Of a DNA stretch of 64,000 bases, positions 9,985 through 18,221 are shown one piece after another (position 1 is the first letter of the stretch; each line of letters opens with the position of its first letter). Both the position numbers and the translations under genes were made by a program. Location of the stretch: NCBI RefSeq assembly GCF_013201545.1, contig NZ_CP053746.1:4168501-4232500 (forward strand), read 5' to 3'. Below the pieces are notes generated by a model that had not been told where the DNA came from, searched no databases, and saw only the letters and a list, made by a program, of their open reading frames with translations. This DNA comes from Pseudomonas graminis. GTDB taxonomy: Bacteria; Pseudomonadota; Gammaproteobacteria; Pseudomonadales; Pseudomonadaceae.

Positions 9985-10866
9985 TCAAAGACCTTTGCTG
10001 AACAGCAGACCGGCATGTTCAACGTACAGCTTTACCGGATCGACCTGCTTGCGCACCAGACCGGCGCTCTGATTGATCGAGTCCACATGGTCCATCGGGT
10101 AGTCGGAGCGGATCACCTTGCCCAGGTGGGAGCTGAAGCGGCCGACCAGACCGTCGTTGGATGCAGTCTCCTTCTCAAACAGCAGCGCGTAACTGCGCAA
10201 CGCCAGGTGCAGGGGGTCTAAGGCATTGCGGCCTTCGGAAAACAGTGAGCCGTCGATGCAGCCGCTCCACGAGTAATAGTGAACGCCGTTGACCCGTTCA
10301 GCGCCTTCGCCGCCCCACGTCGATGGCAGCCCTTGGGAATACTTGCGGTTGAACACCGCGACGCCCTCGGTCGTCAGCGCATCCAGCGCCTGAACCGGGT
10401 CTTGGGGAAGGTCCGAGTTGCCGCTCAGCAGCGCAAGGAAGTGAGCGAAACCTGCAGTCATCCGCGAAGCCACGGCTTCAGGCATCTCCCCGGGCGTCAG
10501 AGCCCGGCGCACCCGGTCTGCTACCTCCGAGCCGCGATTGGGGCCGCTCACGGAAGTGACCGACGCCACGATGTCGGGGCGCAGCGCGGCAGCATAGCGT
10601 GAGGTCAACGCGCCCTGGCTATGTCCGATCAGGTTGACCTTTAGGTAACCGGTGCGGCGCAGGAAGCGTTCGATCTGATCAATCAACTGCTCGCCGCGGG
10701 TTTCGTTGTCGTGGACGCCAGACAACGCCGGCACGTGAACCCTGCAGCCAGCTTTCTCCAATGCCTGAGGGATGGCATGGAACATTTCAGCGTTGCCGAT
10801 CCGGTCAAAACCGAACAAACCGTGGACCAGCAAGAGGGGGTACTTGGTGGTGACTTCCTTGTACAT
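9985..10866 (-). CDS. Triacylglycerol lipase, family I type, no signal peptide
   Basis: A 293-residue alpha/beta hydrolase. It has the oxyanion segment LLLVHGLFGFDR, the nucleophile elbow GHSQG, and further Pseudomonas lipase motifs (SVSGPNRGSEVAD, NDGLVGRFSSHLG, and a late MDHVDSINQ that holds the catalytic His). No signal peptide is visible, unlike secreted LipA, so it resembles the leaderless P. fluorescens/P. fragi lipases. Without a foldase gene nearby it may act in the cytoplasm or leave by another route. The ATG at 10866 follows AAGGAGTGATCGAC; a GTG nine bases earlier would overlap that site. Confidence 0.9.
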   Translation of the reverse strand: MYKEVTTKYPLLLVHGLFGFDRIGNAEMFHAIPQALEKAGCRVHVPALSGVHDNETRGEQLIDQIERFLRRTGYLKVNLIGHSQGALTSRYAAALRPDIVASVTSVSGPNRGSEVADRVRRALTPGEMPEAVASRMTAGFAHFLALLSGNSDLPQDPVQALDALTTEGVAVFNRKYSQGLPSTWGGEGAERVNGVHYYSWSGCIDGSLFSEGRNALDPLHLALRSYALLFEKETASNDGLVGRFSSHLGKVIRSDYPMDHVDSINQSAGLVRKQVDPVKLYVEHAGLLFSKGL

Positions 10867-11203
10867 GTCGATCACTCCTTGGATATAAAAGAAGGATCGA
10901 GCTTAACCAGCGAAAGTCATGGGCGGAGGGGGTCGCGGGGTGTGGCCATGCGCCGGTTAGTGCAGGCTGTGGGGAGCGTTGCACCGCTTCAGGCCTTTTG
11001 TTCCGGAGAGGCTGGAAAAGGCGCTGGCGCTGCGGTGCAAATACACCCGGCGCGCGGGGCGCTTTCCCACGACGGGCGTCTTCGCTGCCACGGGCCGCCG
11101 CTGATGGCGACGACGATTAGGCGGGAAGCCGGCGACATGGCCGGCACCGGCTTCCTGTTTGCAGACGTTACTGGAAAGGCGGCTGGACACGTAACTGCAT
11201 GAG
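10867..11203. other. Intergenic stretch without a recognisable gene
   Basis: No reading frame here has family features or a convincing ribosome site. It holds a nine-pair inverted repeat (GGAAGCCGG at 11124-11132 with CCGGCTTCC at 11147-11155) downstream of the DAHP synthase. The repeat lacks a T-run on either strand, so I cannot call it a terminator. Confidence 0.5.
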
Positions 11204-12289
11204 TTACCTGTAGCGCAGTTTGTTCACGGCATCGCGCAGCAGGTCCTCGGTGGACGCCCAACCCAGGCACGCGTCCGTCACCGACACACCGTATTTAAGG
11301 GAAGCACTCAGCGGCTGGCAGCCTTCGAACAGATGGCTCTCCAGCATCATGCCGATCAGTGTTCGGTCGCCGGCCAGCCGTTGCTGCAGCACGTCGTTGA
11401 ACACGGCCGGCTGACGCAGCGGATCCTTGCCGCTGTTGGCGTGACTGCAATCGACCATGATGCGGGCGGCCATGCGGTGCTTCGCCAGGCTGGCATTCAC
11501 CGCTGCAACGCTCTCCGCGTCGTAGTTGGGACCGCCGTGACCGCCCCGCAGTACGATGTGGGTGTCCGGATTGCCCGACGTCTCGACGATCGCTGGGTGG
11601 CCCTGGGAGTCCATGCCGAAATGGCGGTGGGCGTGGGCCGCCGAGCGAATGGCGTCGCAGGCCACGGAGATGCCGCCGTCGGTGCCATTCTTGAAGCCCG
11701 TGGGCACGCCGAGGCCGCTGGCCATTTCCCGATGGATCTGCGATTCGGTTGTCCTTGCGCCAATCGCCACCCAACTCAGGACGTCATCGAAGTAACCCGC
11801 CGCCATTGGTTGCAGCAGCTCTGTGGCGATCGGCAGGCCGAGCCGGACCATTTCACGCATCAGCTGCCGCGACAGGGCCAGGCCCTCGGCCATGTCGTCA
11901 CTGCCATCCAGCGCGGGGTCGTACGCGAGGCCTTTCCAGCCGACCGTGGTGCGGGGCTTCTCGACATAAGCGCGCATCACCAGCAGCATCTGGTCGCTGA
12001 CTTCGGCGGCCAAGCGCGCCAGGCGCTCGGCGTATTCGAGGGCGGCGTGGGGATCGTGGATCGAGCACGGGCCGACAACGACCAGCAGGCGCGAATCTTC
12101 ACCGTTGAGAATGGCGCGGATCGAATGGCGGTGGGCAGCGACCTGGGCTGTCTGGGCAGCATCCAGCGGCAGCTGATGTTTCAGCGCGAACGGCGTGGGC
12201 AGGCGTTTCGGGGCAGGGCGGCTGTCATCCAGGATGACGGCGCCGGACGGAAGATCGATGAGGGTATTGCTGACGACGGGCGAATTCAT
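11204..12289 (-). CDS. Class I DAHP synthase (aromatic amino acid entry enzyme)
   Basis: A 361-residue enzyme that joins phosphoenolpyruvate and erythrose 4-phosphate to give DAHP, the first step of the shikimate pathway. Clear AroF/AroG/AroH features are LLVVVGPCSIHDPHAALEYA, MRAYVEKPRTTVGWKG, GFKNGTDGG, RGGHGGPNYD and the metal-binding DCSHANSGKDP. The ATG at 12289 follows AGGAAGCCAGC. Which feedback type it is (Tyr, Phe or Trp) cannot be told safely from the sequence, so no symbol is given. Upstream lie a 50-codon ORF, a strong terminator and an aromatic-rich leader peptide, so expression is probably controlled by attenuation. Confidence 0.93.
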   Translation of the reverse strand: MNSPVVSNTLIDLPSGAVILDDSRPAPKRLPTPFALKHQLPLDAAQTAQVAAHRHSIRAILNGEDSRLLVVVGPCSIHDPHAALEYAERLARLAAEVSDQMLLVMRAYVEKPRTTVGWKGLAYDPALDGSDDMAEGLALSRQLMREMVRLGLPIATELLQPMAAGYFDDVLSWVAIGARTTESQIHREMASGLGVPTGFKNGTDGGISVACDAIRSAAHAHRHFGMDSQGHPAIVETSGNPDTHIVLRGGHGGPNYDAESVAAVNASLAKHRMAARIMVDCSHANSGKDPLRQPAVFNDVLQQRLAGDRTLIGMMLESHLFEGCQPLSASLKYGVSVTDACLGWASTEDLLRDAVNKLRYR

Positions 12290-12327
12290 GTGCTGGCTTC
12301 CTGGTCGGCGGGTAGTCCCGCGCGGAC

Positions 12328-12480
12328 CTACTGGGGTGTTCGACAATTGGCCGGATTGGCTGTGAGCAGGGCGATGCCACCTGTCAGTGACCGATCGGAG
12401 GCGGCAGGCTGTCCCGAACGGAGGTTGCTAAATCGCCAGGCGAGGTCGGTGTCGTTGCGGTAATAGTGGTTGCGGTTCAT
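12328..12480 (-). CDS. Small 50-residue ORF between attenuator and DAHP synthase
   Basis: The ATG at 12480 is preceded by GAGGAGCAACAC, one of the best ribosome sites in the region. The frame runs 50 residues (beginning MNRNHYYRNDTDLAWRF) to a TAG, 38 bases before the DAHP synthase start. The early HYY pair and WRF give it aromatic codons. It lies downstream of the terminator, so it is transcribed only on read-through. It may be a second regulatory peptide or a small protein; I know no family. The ribosome site supports translation but not function. Confidence 0.55.
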   Translation of the reverse strand: MNRNHYYRNDTDLAWRFSNLRSGQPAASDRSLTGGIALLTANPANCRTPQ

Positions 12481-12520
12481 GTGTTGCTCCTCGAATCAAT
12501 CAGTCAGAAATGTGTGGCCC

Positions 12521-12559
12521 AGAAAAACAAAACCCCCGGTCGGGAAGCCGACCGGGGGT
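12521..12559 (-). terminator. Attenuator terminator in DAHP synthase leader
   Basis: A perfect 12-pair stem (ACCCCCGGTCGG / CCGACCGGGGGT) with a four-base loop. On the minus strand it is followed by TTTTGTTTTTCT. It lies 50 bases after the aromatic leader peptide and 230 bases before the enzyme, so it should stop most leader transcripts unless an alternative fold forms. An imperfect hairpin at about 12577-12599 (GGCGTCCCGAA / TTCAGGGCGCC) lies between peptide and terminator and could be part of that switch. Confidence 0.85.
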
Positions 12560-12608
12560 GAGAGTTATCTCTGGTGGGCGTCCCGAAGTTCAGGGCGCCG
12601 TGTGGGTA

Positions 12609-12752
12609 TCAGGCGCGCCAGTGGCTAAACCAATACCCATAAAAATAAGAAGCAGGAGCGTTAGACGTCGTCGCATTCCAGGCAGCCGCACGCTCAGCCA
12701 GACGTGAACCGTCTGCGGCGCTGAACAGCTGGGTGGAAAGGGAAGGCAACAT
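12609..12752 (-). CDS. Aromatic leader peptide for attenuation of DAHP synthase
   Basis: A 47-codon ORF with a good ribosome site (ACGGAGACAGACC-ATG). Its C-terminus reads SYFYGYWFSHWRA: three Tyr, two Phe and two Trp within the last 12 residues, and a further Trp at 25. Such clustering of the regulating amino acids just before a terminator is the classic layout of trp/phe-type leader peptides. Ribosome stalling at these codons when charged Tyr, Phe or Trp tRNA is scarce would favour read-through into the DAHP synthase. The role is inferred from layout; which amino acid dominates is unknown. Confidence 0.75.
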   Translation of the reverse strand: MLPSLSTQLFSAADGSRLAERAAAWNATTSNAPASYFYGYWFSHWRA

Positions 12753-12874
12753 GGTCTGTCTCCGTGGAATGCCGCCGAGCTTACTTCAGACCCGTCGGGT
12801 TCTTCAATTGGAAATTGCAATGGAAGTGATTGGGGCCCTATAAGAAGCAATGCTTAAAGCGGCAACAAGCCAAT

Positions 12875-13105
12875 TCAGTCCTCGGGCAATTCCGAAGACC
12901 CGGCTTCATGGGGTATCACGCCGATCTTCATTCCCAGCAGCACCGCGACTTTGTGCGACTCGCCCCGGCGCCCCTTCTTGCGCCCGGATAACACTTGATA
13001 GGTTGTCGCCGGGTCCACGTTGTGCTCCCTGGCAAACTCTTGAACTGATTTGCCTTGCTGTTCCAGCCATGCCTTGGCTTGTGCGGCAGTACGGATTCCG
13101 GGCAT
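12875..13105 (-). CDS. Small HTH DNA-binding protein
   Basis: A 76-residue protein (MPGIRTAAQAKAWLEQQGKS...) with a helix-turn-helix-like stretch (QEFAREHNVDPATTYQVLSGRKKG) and an acidic tail. Length and fold suggest a Cro-like regulator. It is divergent from the XRE gene at 13187, with 81 bases between the two starts that hold a palindrome. No clear ribosome site precedes the ATG. The pair looks like a phage-derived regulatory switch left in the chromosome. Confidence 0.65.
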   Translation of the reverse strand: MPGIRTAAQAKAWLEQQGKSVQEFAREHNVDPATTYQVLSGRKKGRRGESHKVAVLLGMKIGVIPHEAGSSELPED

Positions 13106-13148
13106 AGTTCAAAACCGTTCAAGTTCGTTCAAATTATTTCGATTCTAT

Positions 13149-13162
13149 CACTCAAAAGAGTG
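13149..13162. promoter_or_regulatory. Probable operator between two divergent HTH genes
   Basis: CACTC-AAAA-GAGTG is a perfect inverted repeat with a four-base spacer. It lies midway between the starts of the divergent regulators at 13105 and 13187. Near-repeats of GTTCAA flank it at 13108-13133. Confidence 0.45.
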
Positions 13163-13186
13163 GTGTCAACAAGGCTATGCATCCAA

Positions 13187-13537
13187 ATGAGTGGAATAGG
13201 TGCCCGAATTAGGGAAGAGCGCGAGCGCTTGGGGCTTTCACAGCGCGCATTCGGTGAAATAGGTGGCGTGGAAGCCAACGCTCAGGGCAAGTACGAAAAC
13301 GGTGAACGCACCCCCAAGGCTGATTATCTTGCCCGCGTTGCACCTCGCGGTGTTGACGTGTTGTACGTGCTGACGGGGTCTCGTACGCCGGTGCCCATCG
13401 TCGGTCTGAGCGAAAACGAGGAGTGGATGGTGGGCAGTTATCGCACGCTGGGCAAGGAAGAGCAGGATGCCATCTGCCGGTTGACTACCACCCTGGCGGA
13501 ATACCAGAGCAGCTACGCCCCAGACAAGAAGCCATAG
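13187..13537 (+). CDS. XRE-family regulator
   Basis: A 116-residue protein with an N-terminal XRE helix-turn-helix (ARIREERERLGLSQRAFGEIGGVEANAQGKYENGERTP), followed by a C-terminal part without a peptidase domain. It probably represses from the palindrome upstream and controls the divergent small HTH gene. The ATG at 13187 is the only start that gives a compact XRE protein. It lies about 190 bases before gacA. Similar genes occur in Pseudomonas prophages, but no other phage gene is visible here. Confidence 0.75.
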   Translation: MSGIGARIREERERLGLSQRAFGEIGGVEANAQGKYENGERTPKADYLARVAPRGVDVLYVLTGSRTPVPIVGLSENEEWMVGSYRTLGKEEQDAICRLTTTLAEYQSSYAPDKKP

Positions 13538-13729
13538 GGCATTTCGAGCGATGCAGCGGTCGGGCGTTTGAAGATTTTTATCAAGTTTTTGGGTCGATGA
13601 TGATAGTTTGTCGGCATCGTTACAGATCATCTGGCACACATGCACAAGCAGTGCTCCAGAGCAGGTCGCTTACTTTCTTTTTGTTAACGTGGCGGGTAGT
13701 CGTCATGAATTGCTCGGTGAGGTGTCTGC

Positions 13730-14374
13730 TTGATTAGGGTGCTGGTTGTCGATGACCACGATCTGGTTCGGACAGGTATCACGCGCATGTTGGCCGACAT
13801 TGAAGGCTTGCAGGTGGTGGGACAGGCCGAGTCCGGCGAAGAGTCGTTGCAGAAGGCCCGCGAGCTGAAACCCGATGTCGTGCTGATGGACGTCAAGATG
13901 CCCGGCATCGGCGGGCTGGAAGCCACGCGCAAACTCATCCGCAGCCACCCCGACATGAAGGTGGTGGCGGTCACGGTGTGCGAAGAAGACCCGTTTCCCA
14001 CACGGCTGCTGCAAGCCGGCGCGGCGGGATACATGACCAAGGGCGCCGGTCTGACCGAAATGGTTCAGGCCATTCGCCTGGTGTTCGCGGGGCAACGCTA
14101 CATCAGCCCGCAGATCGCCCAGCAACTGGCGCTCAAGTCGTTCCAGCCGCAGACCAGCAACTCGCCGTTCGATCTCTTGTCCGAGCGGGAAATCCAGATT
14201 GCCCTTATGATTGTTGGCTGCCAGAAAGTGCAGACAATATCCGACAAGCTCTGCCTGTCCCCCAAAACCGTGAATACCTACCGGTACCGCATATTCGAGA
14301 AGCTGTCGATTAGCAGTGACGTTGAGCTGGCCCTGCTGGCCGTTCGTCACGGCATGGTCGACGCCAGCGCATAA
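13730..14374 (+). CDS. gacA: Global response regulator GacA
   Basis: A 214-residue NarL/FixJ-type response regulator of the GacS/GacA system. The receiver domain has the acidic pair D8-D9, phosphoacceptor D54 (VLMDVKMPG) and K104. The LuxR-type DNA-binding helices lie at about 148-205 (LSEREIQIALMIV...KTVNTYRYRIFEKL). In Pseudomonas GacA drives transcription of the RsmX/Y/Z small RNAs, which sequester RsmA/E (CsrA) proteins. The start is TTG at 13730, as known for this gene in pseudomonads, with GGTGAGGTG upstream. It abuts uvrC (TAA then ATG). Confidence 0.97.
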   Translation: MIRVLVVDDHDLVRTGITRMLADIEGLQVVGQAESGEESLQKARELKPDVVLMDVKMPGIGGLEATRKLIRSHPDMKVVAVTVCEEDPFPTRLLQAGAAGYMTKGAGLTEMVQAIRLVFAGQRYISPQIAQQLALKSFQPQTSNSPFDLLSEREIQIALMIVGCQKVQTISDKLCLSPKTVNTYRYRIFEKLSISSDVELALLAVRHGMVDASA

Positions 14375-16198
14375 ATGACCCAACCGTTTGATCCCAGTGC
14401 TTTTCTGTCCACCTGCAGTGGCCGCCCCGGCGTATATCGAATGTTCGATATCGACGGCAAGCTGCTGTACGTCGGCAAGGCCAAGAATTTAAAGAAACGG
14501 CTCGCCAGCTATTTCCGCAAGACCGGCCATGCCCCGAAAACCGGTGCGCTGGTCGCGCGGATCGCCCAGGTTGAAACCACCATCACCGCCAACGAAACCG
14601 AGGCGCTGCTGCTGGAACAAACCCTGATCAAGGAGTCGCGTCCGCCGTACAACATCCTGTTGCGCGACGACAAGTCCTACCCCTATGTGCACCTGTCCGA
14701 CGGCGAATTTCCCCGGCTGAGCATTCATCGTGGTGCCAAAAAGGCCAAGGGCCGCTACTTCGGGCCTTACCCTAGCGCCGGTGCGATTCGCGAAAGCCTG
14801 AGCATTCTGCAGAAGACCTTCCATGTTCGTCAGTGCGAAGACAGCTTCTACAAGAACCGCACCCGGCCTTGCCTGCAGTATCAGATCAAGCGCTGCAAGG
14901 CGCCCTGCGTGAACCTCGTCGAGCCTCAGGTCTACAACGAGGACGTGCGTCACTCGGTGATGTTTCTTGAGGGGCGCAGCAATGCGCTCACTGACGAGCT
15001 CAACGCGCTGATGGAAAAGTCGGCCATGAACCTCGATTTCGAGCATGCGGCTGAGCTGCGAGATCAGATCGGGCTGCTGCGCCGTGTTCAGGACCAGCAG
15101 AGCATGGACGGCGGCACCGGCGACGTTGACGTGGTGGCGGCGTTCGTCAATCCGGGCGGCGCCTGCGTACACCTGATCAGCGTACGTGGCGGGCGGGTGC
15201 TTGGCAGCAAGAACTTCTTCCCCCAGGTCGGTATCGAGGAGGAGGTGGGCGAGGTCATGTCCGCATTCCTGGCTCAGTATTTCCTGGGCGGCGGCGAGCG
15301 CGAATTGCCGGGCGAAGTCATCGTCAACGTGGTCGGCGAGGATTTTCCGGCGCTGATCGACGCAATTGATGCTTCGCGCGGCCGCGAAATCATCATCAGC
15401 CATCGGGTGCGTGGCACTCGTGCGCGCTGGCAGCAACTCGCCGTGACCAATGCCGAGCAGGCGCTGATGGCGCGGCTCGCCAATCGCCAGCACGTCACTG
15501 CGCGTTTTGAGGCGTTGGCTCAAGTGCTCAAACTCGAGGAGCCGCCGCAGCGTCTGGAATGCTATGACATCAGCCATTCCAGTGGCGAAGCCACGGTGGC
15601 GTCGTGCGTGGTGTTCGGGCCCGAGGGTCCGATCAAATCTGATTACCGCCGCTACAACATCGAAGGCGTTACGGCGGGAGATGACTACGCCGCCATGCAC
15701 CAGGCGCTCACCCGTCGCTTCAGCAGAATCAAGGACGGCGAAGGCAAATTGCCGGACATCCTCCTGGTGGACGGCGGCAAGGGCCAGTTGAGCATGGCCC
15801 GTGACGTGATGAACGAACTGGCCATACCCGATCTGATTCTATTGGGTGTCGCCAAAGGTGCTACGCGCAAAGCCGGTTTCGAAACGCTTTACTTGAATGA
15901 CGCGGCCCATGAGTTCACCCTCAAGGGCGATTCCCCCGCGCTGCACCTGATCCAGCAAATCCGCGACGAGGCGCACCGGTTCGCGATCACCGGGCACCGT
16001 GCGCGGCGTGGCAAAACCCGTCGCACTTCAACCCTGGAAGGGGTGGCAGGCGTAGGCCCGACCCGTCGTCGCGATCTGCTCAAGCACTTCGGTGGCCTTC
16101 AAGAATTGTCCCGGGCCAGCATCGAAGAAATCGCCAAGGCGCCGGGAATCAGCAAAAAGCTCGCAGAGTCGATTTATGCAAACCTGCACAGCGAGTAG
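14375..16198 (+). CDS. uvrC: Excinuclease ABC subunit C
   Basis: A 607-residue nucleotide-excision repair nuclease that makes both incisions around a lesion after loading by UvrA and UvrB. It has an N-terminal GIY-YIG domain ([25 protein letters not shown]), a UVR motif that binds UvrB at about 203-238, the RNase H-like C-terminal endonuclease ([25 protein letters not shown]) and two helix-hairpin-helix units at the end ([29 protein letters not shown]). Length is normal. The start directly follows the gacA stop. Confidence 0.97.
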   Translation: MTQPFDPSAFLSTCSGRPGVYRMFDIDGKLLYVGKAKNLKKRLASYFRKTGHAPKTGALVARIAQVETTITANETEALLLEQTLIKESRPPYNILLRDDKSYPYVHLSDGEFPRLSIHRGAKKAKGRYFGPYPSAGAIRESLSILQKTFHVRQCEDSFYKNRTRPCLQYQIKRCKAPCVNLVEPQVYNEDVRHSVMFLEGRSNALTDELNALMEKSAMNLDFEHAAELRDQIGLLRRVQDQQSMDGGTGDVDVVAAFVNPGGACVHLISVRGGRVLGSKNFFPQVGIEEEVGEVMSAFLAQYFLGGGERELPGEVIVNVVGEDFPALIDAIDASRGREIIISHRVRGTRARWQQLAVTNAEQALMARLANRQHVTARFEALAQVLKLEEPPQRLECYDISHSSGEATVASCVVFGPEGPIKSDYRRYNIEGVTAGDDYAAMHQALTRRFSRIKDGEGKLPDILLVDGGKGQLSMARDVMNELAIPDLILLGVAKGATRKAGFETLYLNDAAHEFTLKGDSPALHLIQQIRDEAHRFAITGHRARRGKTRRTSTLEGVAGVGPTRRRDLLKHFGGLQELSRASIEEIAKAPGISKKLAESIYANLHSE

Positions 16199-16230
16199 AA
16201 TGCTCGCTCACCTCGTAGCCAGTTGTGCCG

Positions 16231-16791
16231 ATGAATATCCCTAATCTGATCACCGTATTACGTGTCCTGCTGATTCCGATCTTCATTCTGTTGTTCTATC
16301 TGCCGTACCACTGGAGCTACATGGCTGCCAGTTCGGTATTCGCACTGGCAGCCGCGACCGATTGGCTGGACGGTTACCTGGCCCGACGTCTGGAGCAAAG
16401 CACGCCGTTCGGCGCCTTTCTCGATCCGGTGGCCGACAAACTGATGGTGGCCGTTGCGCTGGTATTGCTGGTGCAAGCTCACGCCAACCTCTGGCTGACC
16501 CTGCCAGCTGCCGTGATCATCGGGCGCGAGATCGTCATCTCCGCTTTGCGCGAGTGGATGGCTGAACTGGGTGCTCGGGCACAGGTGGCCGTATCAAATC
16601 TGGGCAAATGGAAAACCGCTGCGCAGATGCTCGCGCTGGTCATTCTGCTGGCCAATCCCCCTGCGTTCACCTTTTGGGTTGTGTTGGGTTACGTGCTGTT
16701 GATGATCGCGGCGGGCCTGACGCTGTGGTCGATGGTGCAGTACCTGCGGGCCGCATGGCCGCATCTGCGCACGACCACCGATGAAAAATAA
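16231..16791 (+). CDS. pgsA: Phosphatidylglycerophosphate synthase
   Basis: A 186-residue integral membrane CDP-alcohol phosphotransferase. It makes phosphatidylglycerol phosphate from CDP-diacylglycerol and glycerol 3-phosphate. The catalytic motif reads D-G-x2-A-R-x8-G-x3-D-x3-D ([28 protein letters not shown]), and four or more membrane spans are visible. The ATG at 16231 is preferred to the GTG six bases earlier because the family begins MNIPNLIT. The order uvrC-pgsA-tRNA is conserved in Pseudomonas. Confidence 0.95.
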   Translation: MNIPNLITVLRVLLIPIFILLFYLPYHWSYMAASSVFALAAATDWLDGYLARRLEQSTPFGAFLDPVADKLMVAVALVLLVQAHANLWLTLPAAVIIGREIVISALREWMAELGARAQVAVSNLGKWKTAAQMLALVILLANPPAFTFWVVLGYVLLMIAAGLTLWSMVQYLRAAWPHLRTTTDEK

Positions 16792-16810
16792 GTATTTTTA
16801 AATCAAGGGG

Positions 16811-16838
16811 TTGACGGGGTCATTTGAGTGTATAGAAT
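16811..16838 (+). promoter_or_regulatory. Sigma-70 promoter for tRNA-Gly/tRNA-Cys
   Basis: TTGACG at 16811 and TAGAAT at 16833, separated by 16 bases, end 14 bases before the mature tRNA-Gly. Both hexamers are close to consensus. Confidence 0.75.
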
Positions 16839-16852
16839 GGCGCCCACACAAA

Positions 16853-16928
<76 letters not shown>

Positions 16929-16973
16929 GTTTGTATGCGTTTAGCGGTAGTGGTTGGATCGTTGAGCGTTTGA

Positions 16974-17047
16974 GGCCGAGTAGCAAAATGGTTATGCCGC
17001 GGATTGCAAATCCGCTTACGCCGGTTCGATTCCGACCTCGGCCTCCA
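16974..17047 (+). tRNA. tRNA-Cys (GCA)
   Basis: A 74-nt cloverleaf with GGCCGAG/CTCGGCC acceptor stem, anticodon GCA in GGATTGCAAATCC, GTTCGATTC T-loop, and an encoded CCA. It lies 45 bases after tRNA-Gly in the same transcript. Confidence 0.97.
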
Positions 17048-17053
17048 CATTTA

Positions 17054-17087
17054 AAGCCCGTAAGATCAACGTCTTACGGGCTTTTTT
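17054..17087 (+). terminator. Terminator of the tRNA-Gly/Cys unit
   Basis: A 12-pair stem (AAGCCCGTAAGA / TCTTACGGGCTT) with a six-base loop, followed by a T-run. Confidence 0.92.
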
Positions 17088-17221
17088 GTGGGTTGCGTTT
17101 GGTGAATTGCTTCCGCAACTCCAACTATCGCACCCGCAACACGCCAAGAAACGATAGCCCGCATCCCAGCCCACTCTTCTCCATTACCGGGTCAGCTGAC
17201 GCCAAGCGCGCTTTAGCTCGA

Positions 17222-17740
17222 TCAGATAACACCGCACGCCATGCGATCACCGCCACCGCCCAATGGCATAGGCTTGTCGGAGTGGTTGTCGCCGCCGACA
17301 TGGATCATGAGCGCGTGACCTTTGATGTCGGAAATCTTTTTCAGGCGGGGTGCGAGCACTGGATAGTTGGCCACCCCATCAGCGTTGACGTAGACCGCGG
17401 GCAGATCGCCCAGGTGGCCATCGCCGTATGGCCCCAGATGCTTGGCGGTGCTGGCCGGGTCAAAATGGCCGCCTGCTGCGAGTGCCGCGACTTTTTTGCC
17501 GTCTTTCATGCCCGAATCGCAACTCGCCTTTTCGTGCACATGAAAACCATGAATCCCGGCGGGCAGCGATTTTAGCTCGGGGGTAAACACCAACCCGTAA
17601 GCGGTCTCGCTGATGGTCACCTCGCCAACAGGCTGTGGGGCGCCGTCAGCGCTCACCAGGTTCATTGGGACATTGAGCGACGCCGCCTGAGCGCTCACCG
17701 TAAATGCTCCAATCAGGCCAAGCCACAAAGCGGATTTCAT
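17222..17740 (-). CDS. sodC: Periplasmic Cu/Zn superoxide dismutase
   Basis: A 172-residue enzyme that dismutates superoxide in the periplasm. It has an N-terminal signal peptide ([21 protein letters not shown]). Copper and zinc ligands are visible in [34 protein letters not shown] and the late [13 protein letters not shown]. The disulphide cysteines are in ASCD and MACGVI. The ATG at 17740 follows GAGGTGTCT and begins the signal peptide; a longer reading upstream adds no family sequence. The gene stands alone between the tRNA units. Confidence 0.95.
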   Translation of the reverse strand: MKSALWLGLIGAFTVSAQAASLNVPMNLVSADGAPQPVGEVTISETAYGLVFTPELKSLPAGIHGFHVHEKASCDSGMKDGKKVAALAAGGHFDPASTAKHLGPYGDGHLGDLPAVYVNADGVANYPVLAPRLKKISDIKGHALMIHVGGDNHSDKPMPLGGGGDRMACGVI

Positions 17741-17879
17741 AGACACCTCATTTAATTCTTCGAAGAAAGTAGCAAGACAGCCGCACAGAGGGTTGCCCTG
17801 TGTGGGGAGAGAGCATAGACAAGCTATCGCCCTTGCGACGACAAACAAACGTAACCAATTGAATCCGAAAGCTTTGAAC

Positions 17880-17908
17880 TTGCCTCCAGGGCCCGGGGTG
17901 TATATATT
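17880..17908 (+). promoter_or_regulatory. Possible promoter of tRNA-Leu
   Basis: TTGCCT at 17880 and TATATT at 17903 are separated by 17 bases. They lie about 63 bases before the mature tRNA. The call is by hexamers and spacing only. Confidence 0.5.
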
Positions 17909-17971
17909 CCCCACTCTTGTCGGCTGGCCTCGCGATACGACGCGCGAAGGTCAAGGCTGATATGTGCTACC

Positions 17972-18058
17972 GCCCTGATGGTGAAATTGGTAGACACACC
18001 GGACTTAAAATCCGTCGTCCGAAAGGATGTGCCGGTTCGACTCCGGCTCGGGGCACCA
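17972..18058 (+). tRNA. tRNA-Leu (UAA), prophage attachment site
   Basis: An 87-nt class II tRNA with a long variable arm, acceptor stem GCCCTGA/TCGGGGC, anticodon TAA in GACTTAAAATC, and an encoded CCA. A tyrosine integrase gene begins 163 bases downstream. Integration into the 3' half of this tRNA, a common phage target, is therefore likely. The matching repeat at the other prophage end is outside the window. Confidence 0.96.
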
Positions 18059-18092
18059 TATTCGATTCTCATGCCCTCTCAGGCATGCTCAG

Positions 18093-18125
18093 AAAACCCC
18101 GCTGGCGCAGGCCACGCGGGGTTTT
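18093..18125 (+). terminator. Terminator after tRNA-Leu
   Basis: A ten-pair stem (AAAACCCCGC / GCGGGGTTTT) with a 13-base loop. T-rich sequence follows on the plus strand. Confidence 0.75.
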
Positions 18126-18221
18126 CTGTTCTTAGGCATCCGCAACTCTTCTCACGCCTGCTCAGAATTTTTAGTACATTTACCAGCACATACTCAATTC
18201 GATTAATCTGGTGATGTACTA

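Noticed and set aside
11124-11155. Nine-pair inverted repeat considered as the DAHP synthase terminator or a REP element
   Set aside because: No T-run on either strand and no second copy in the window.
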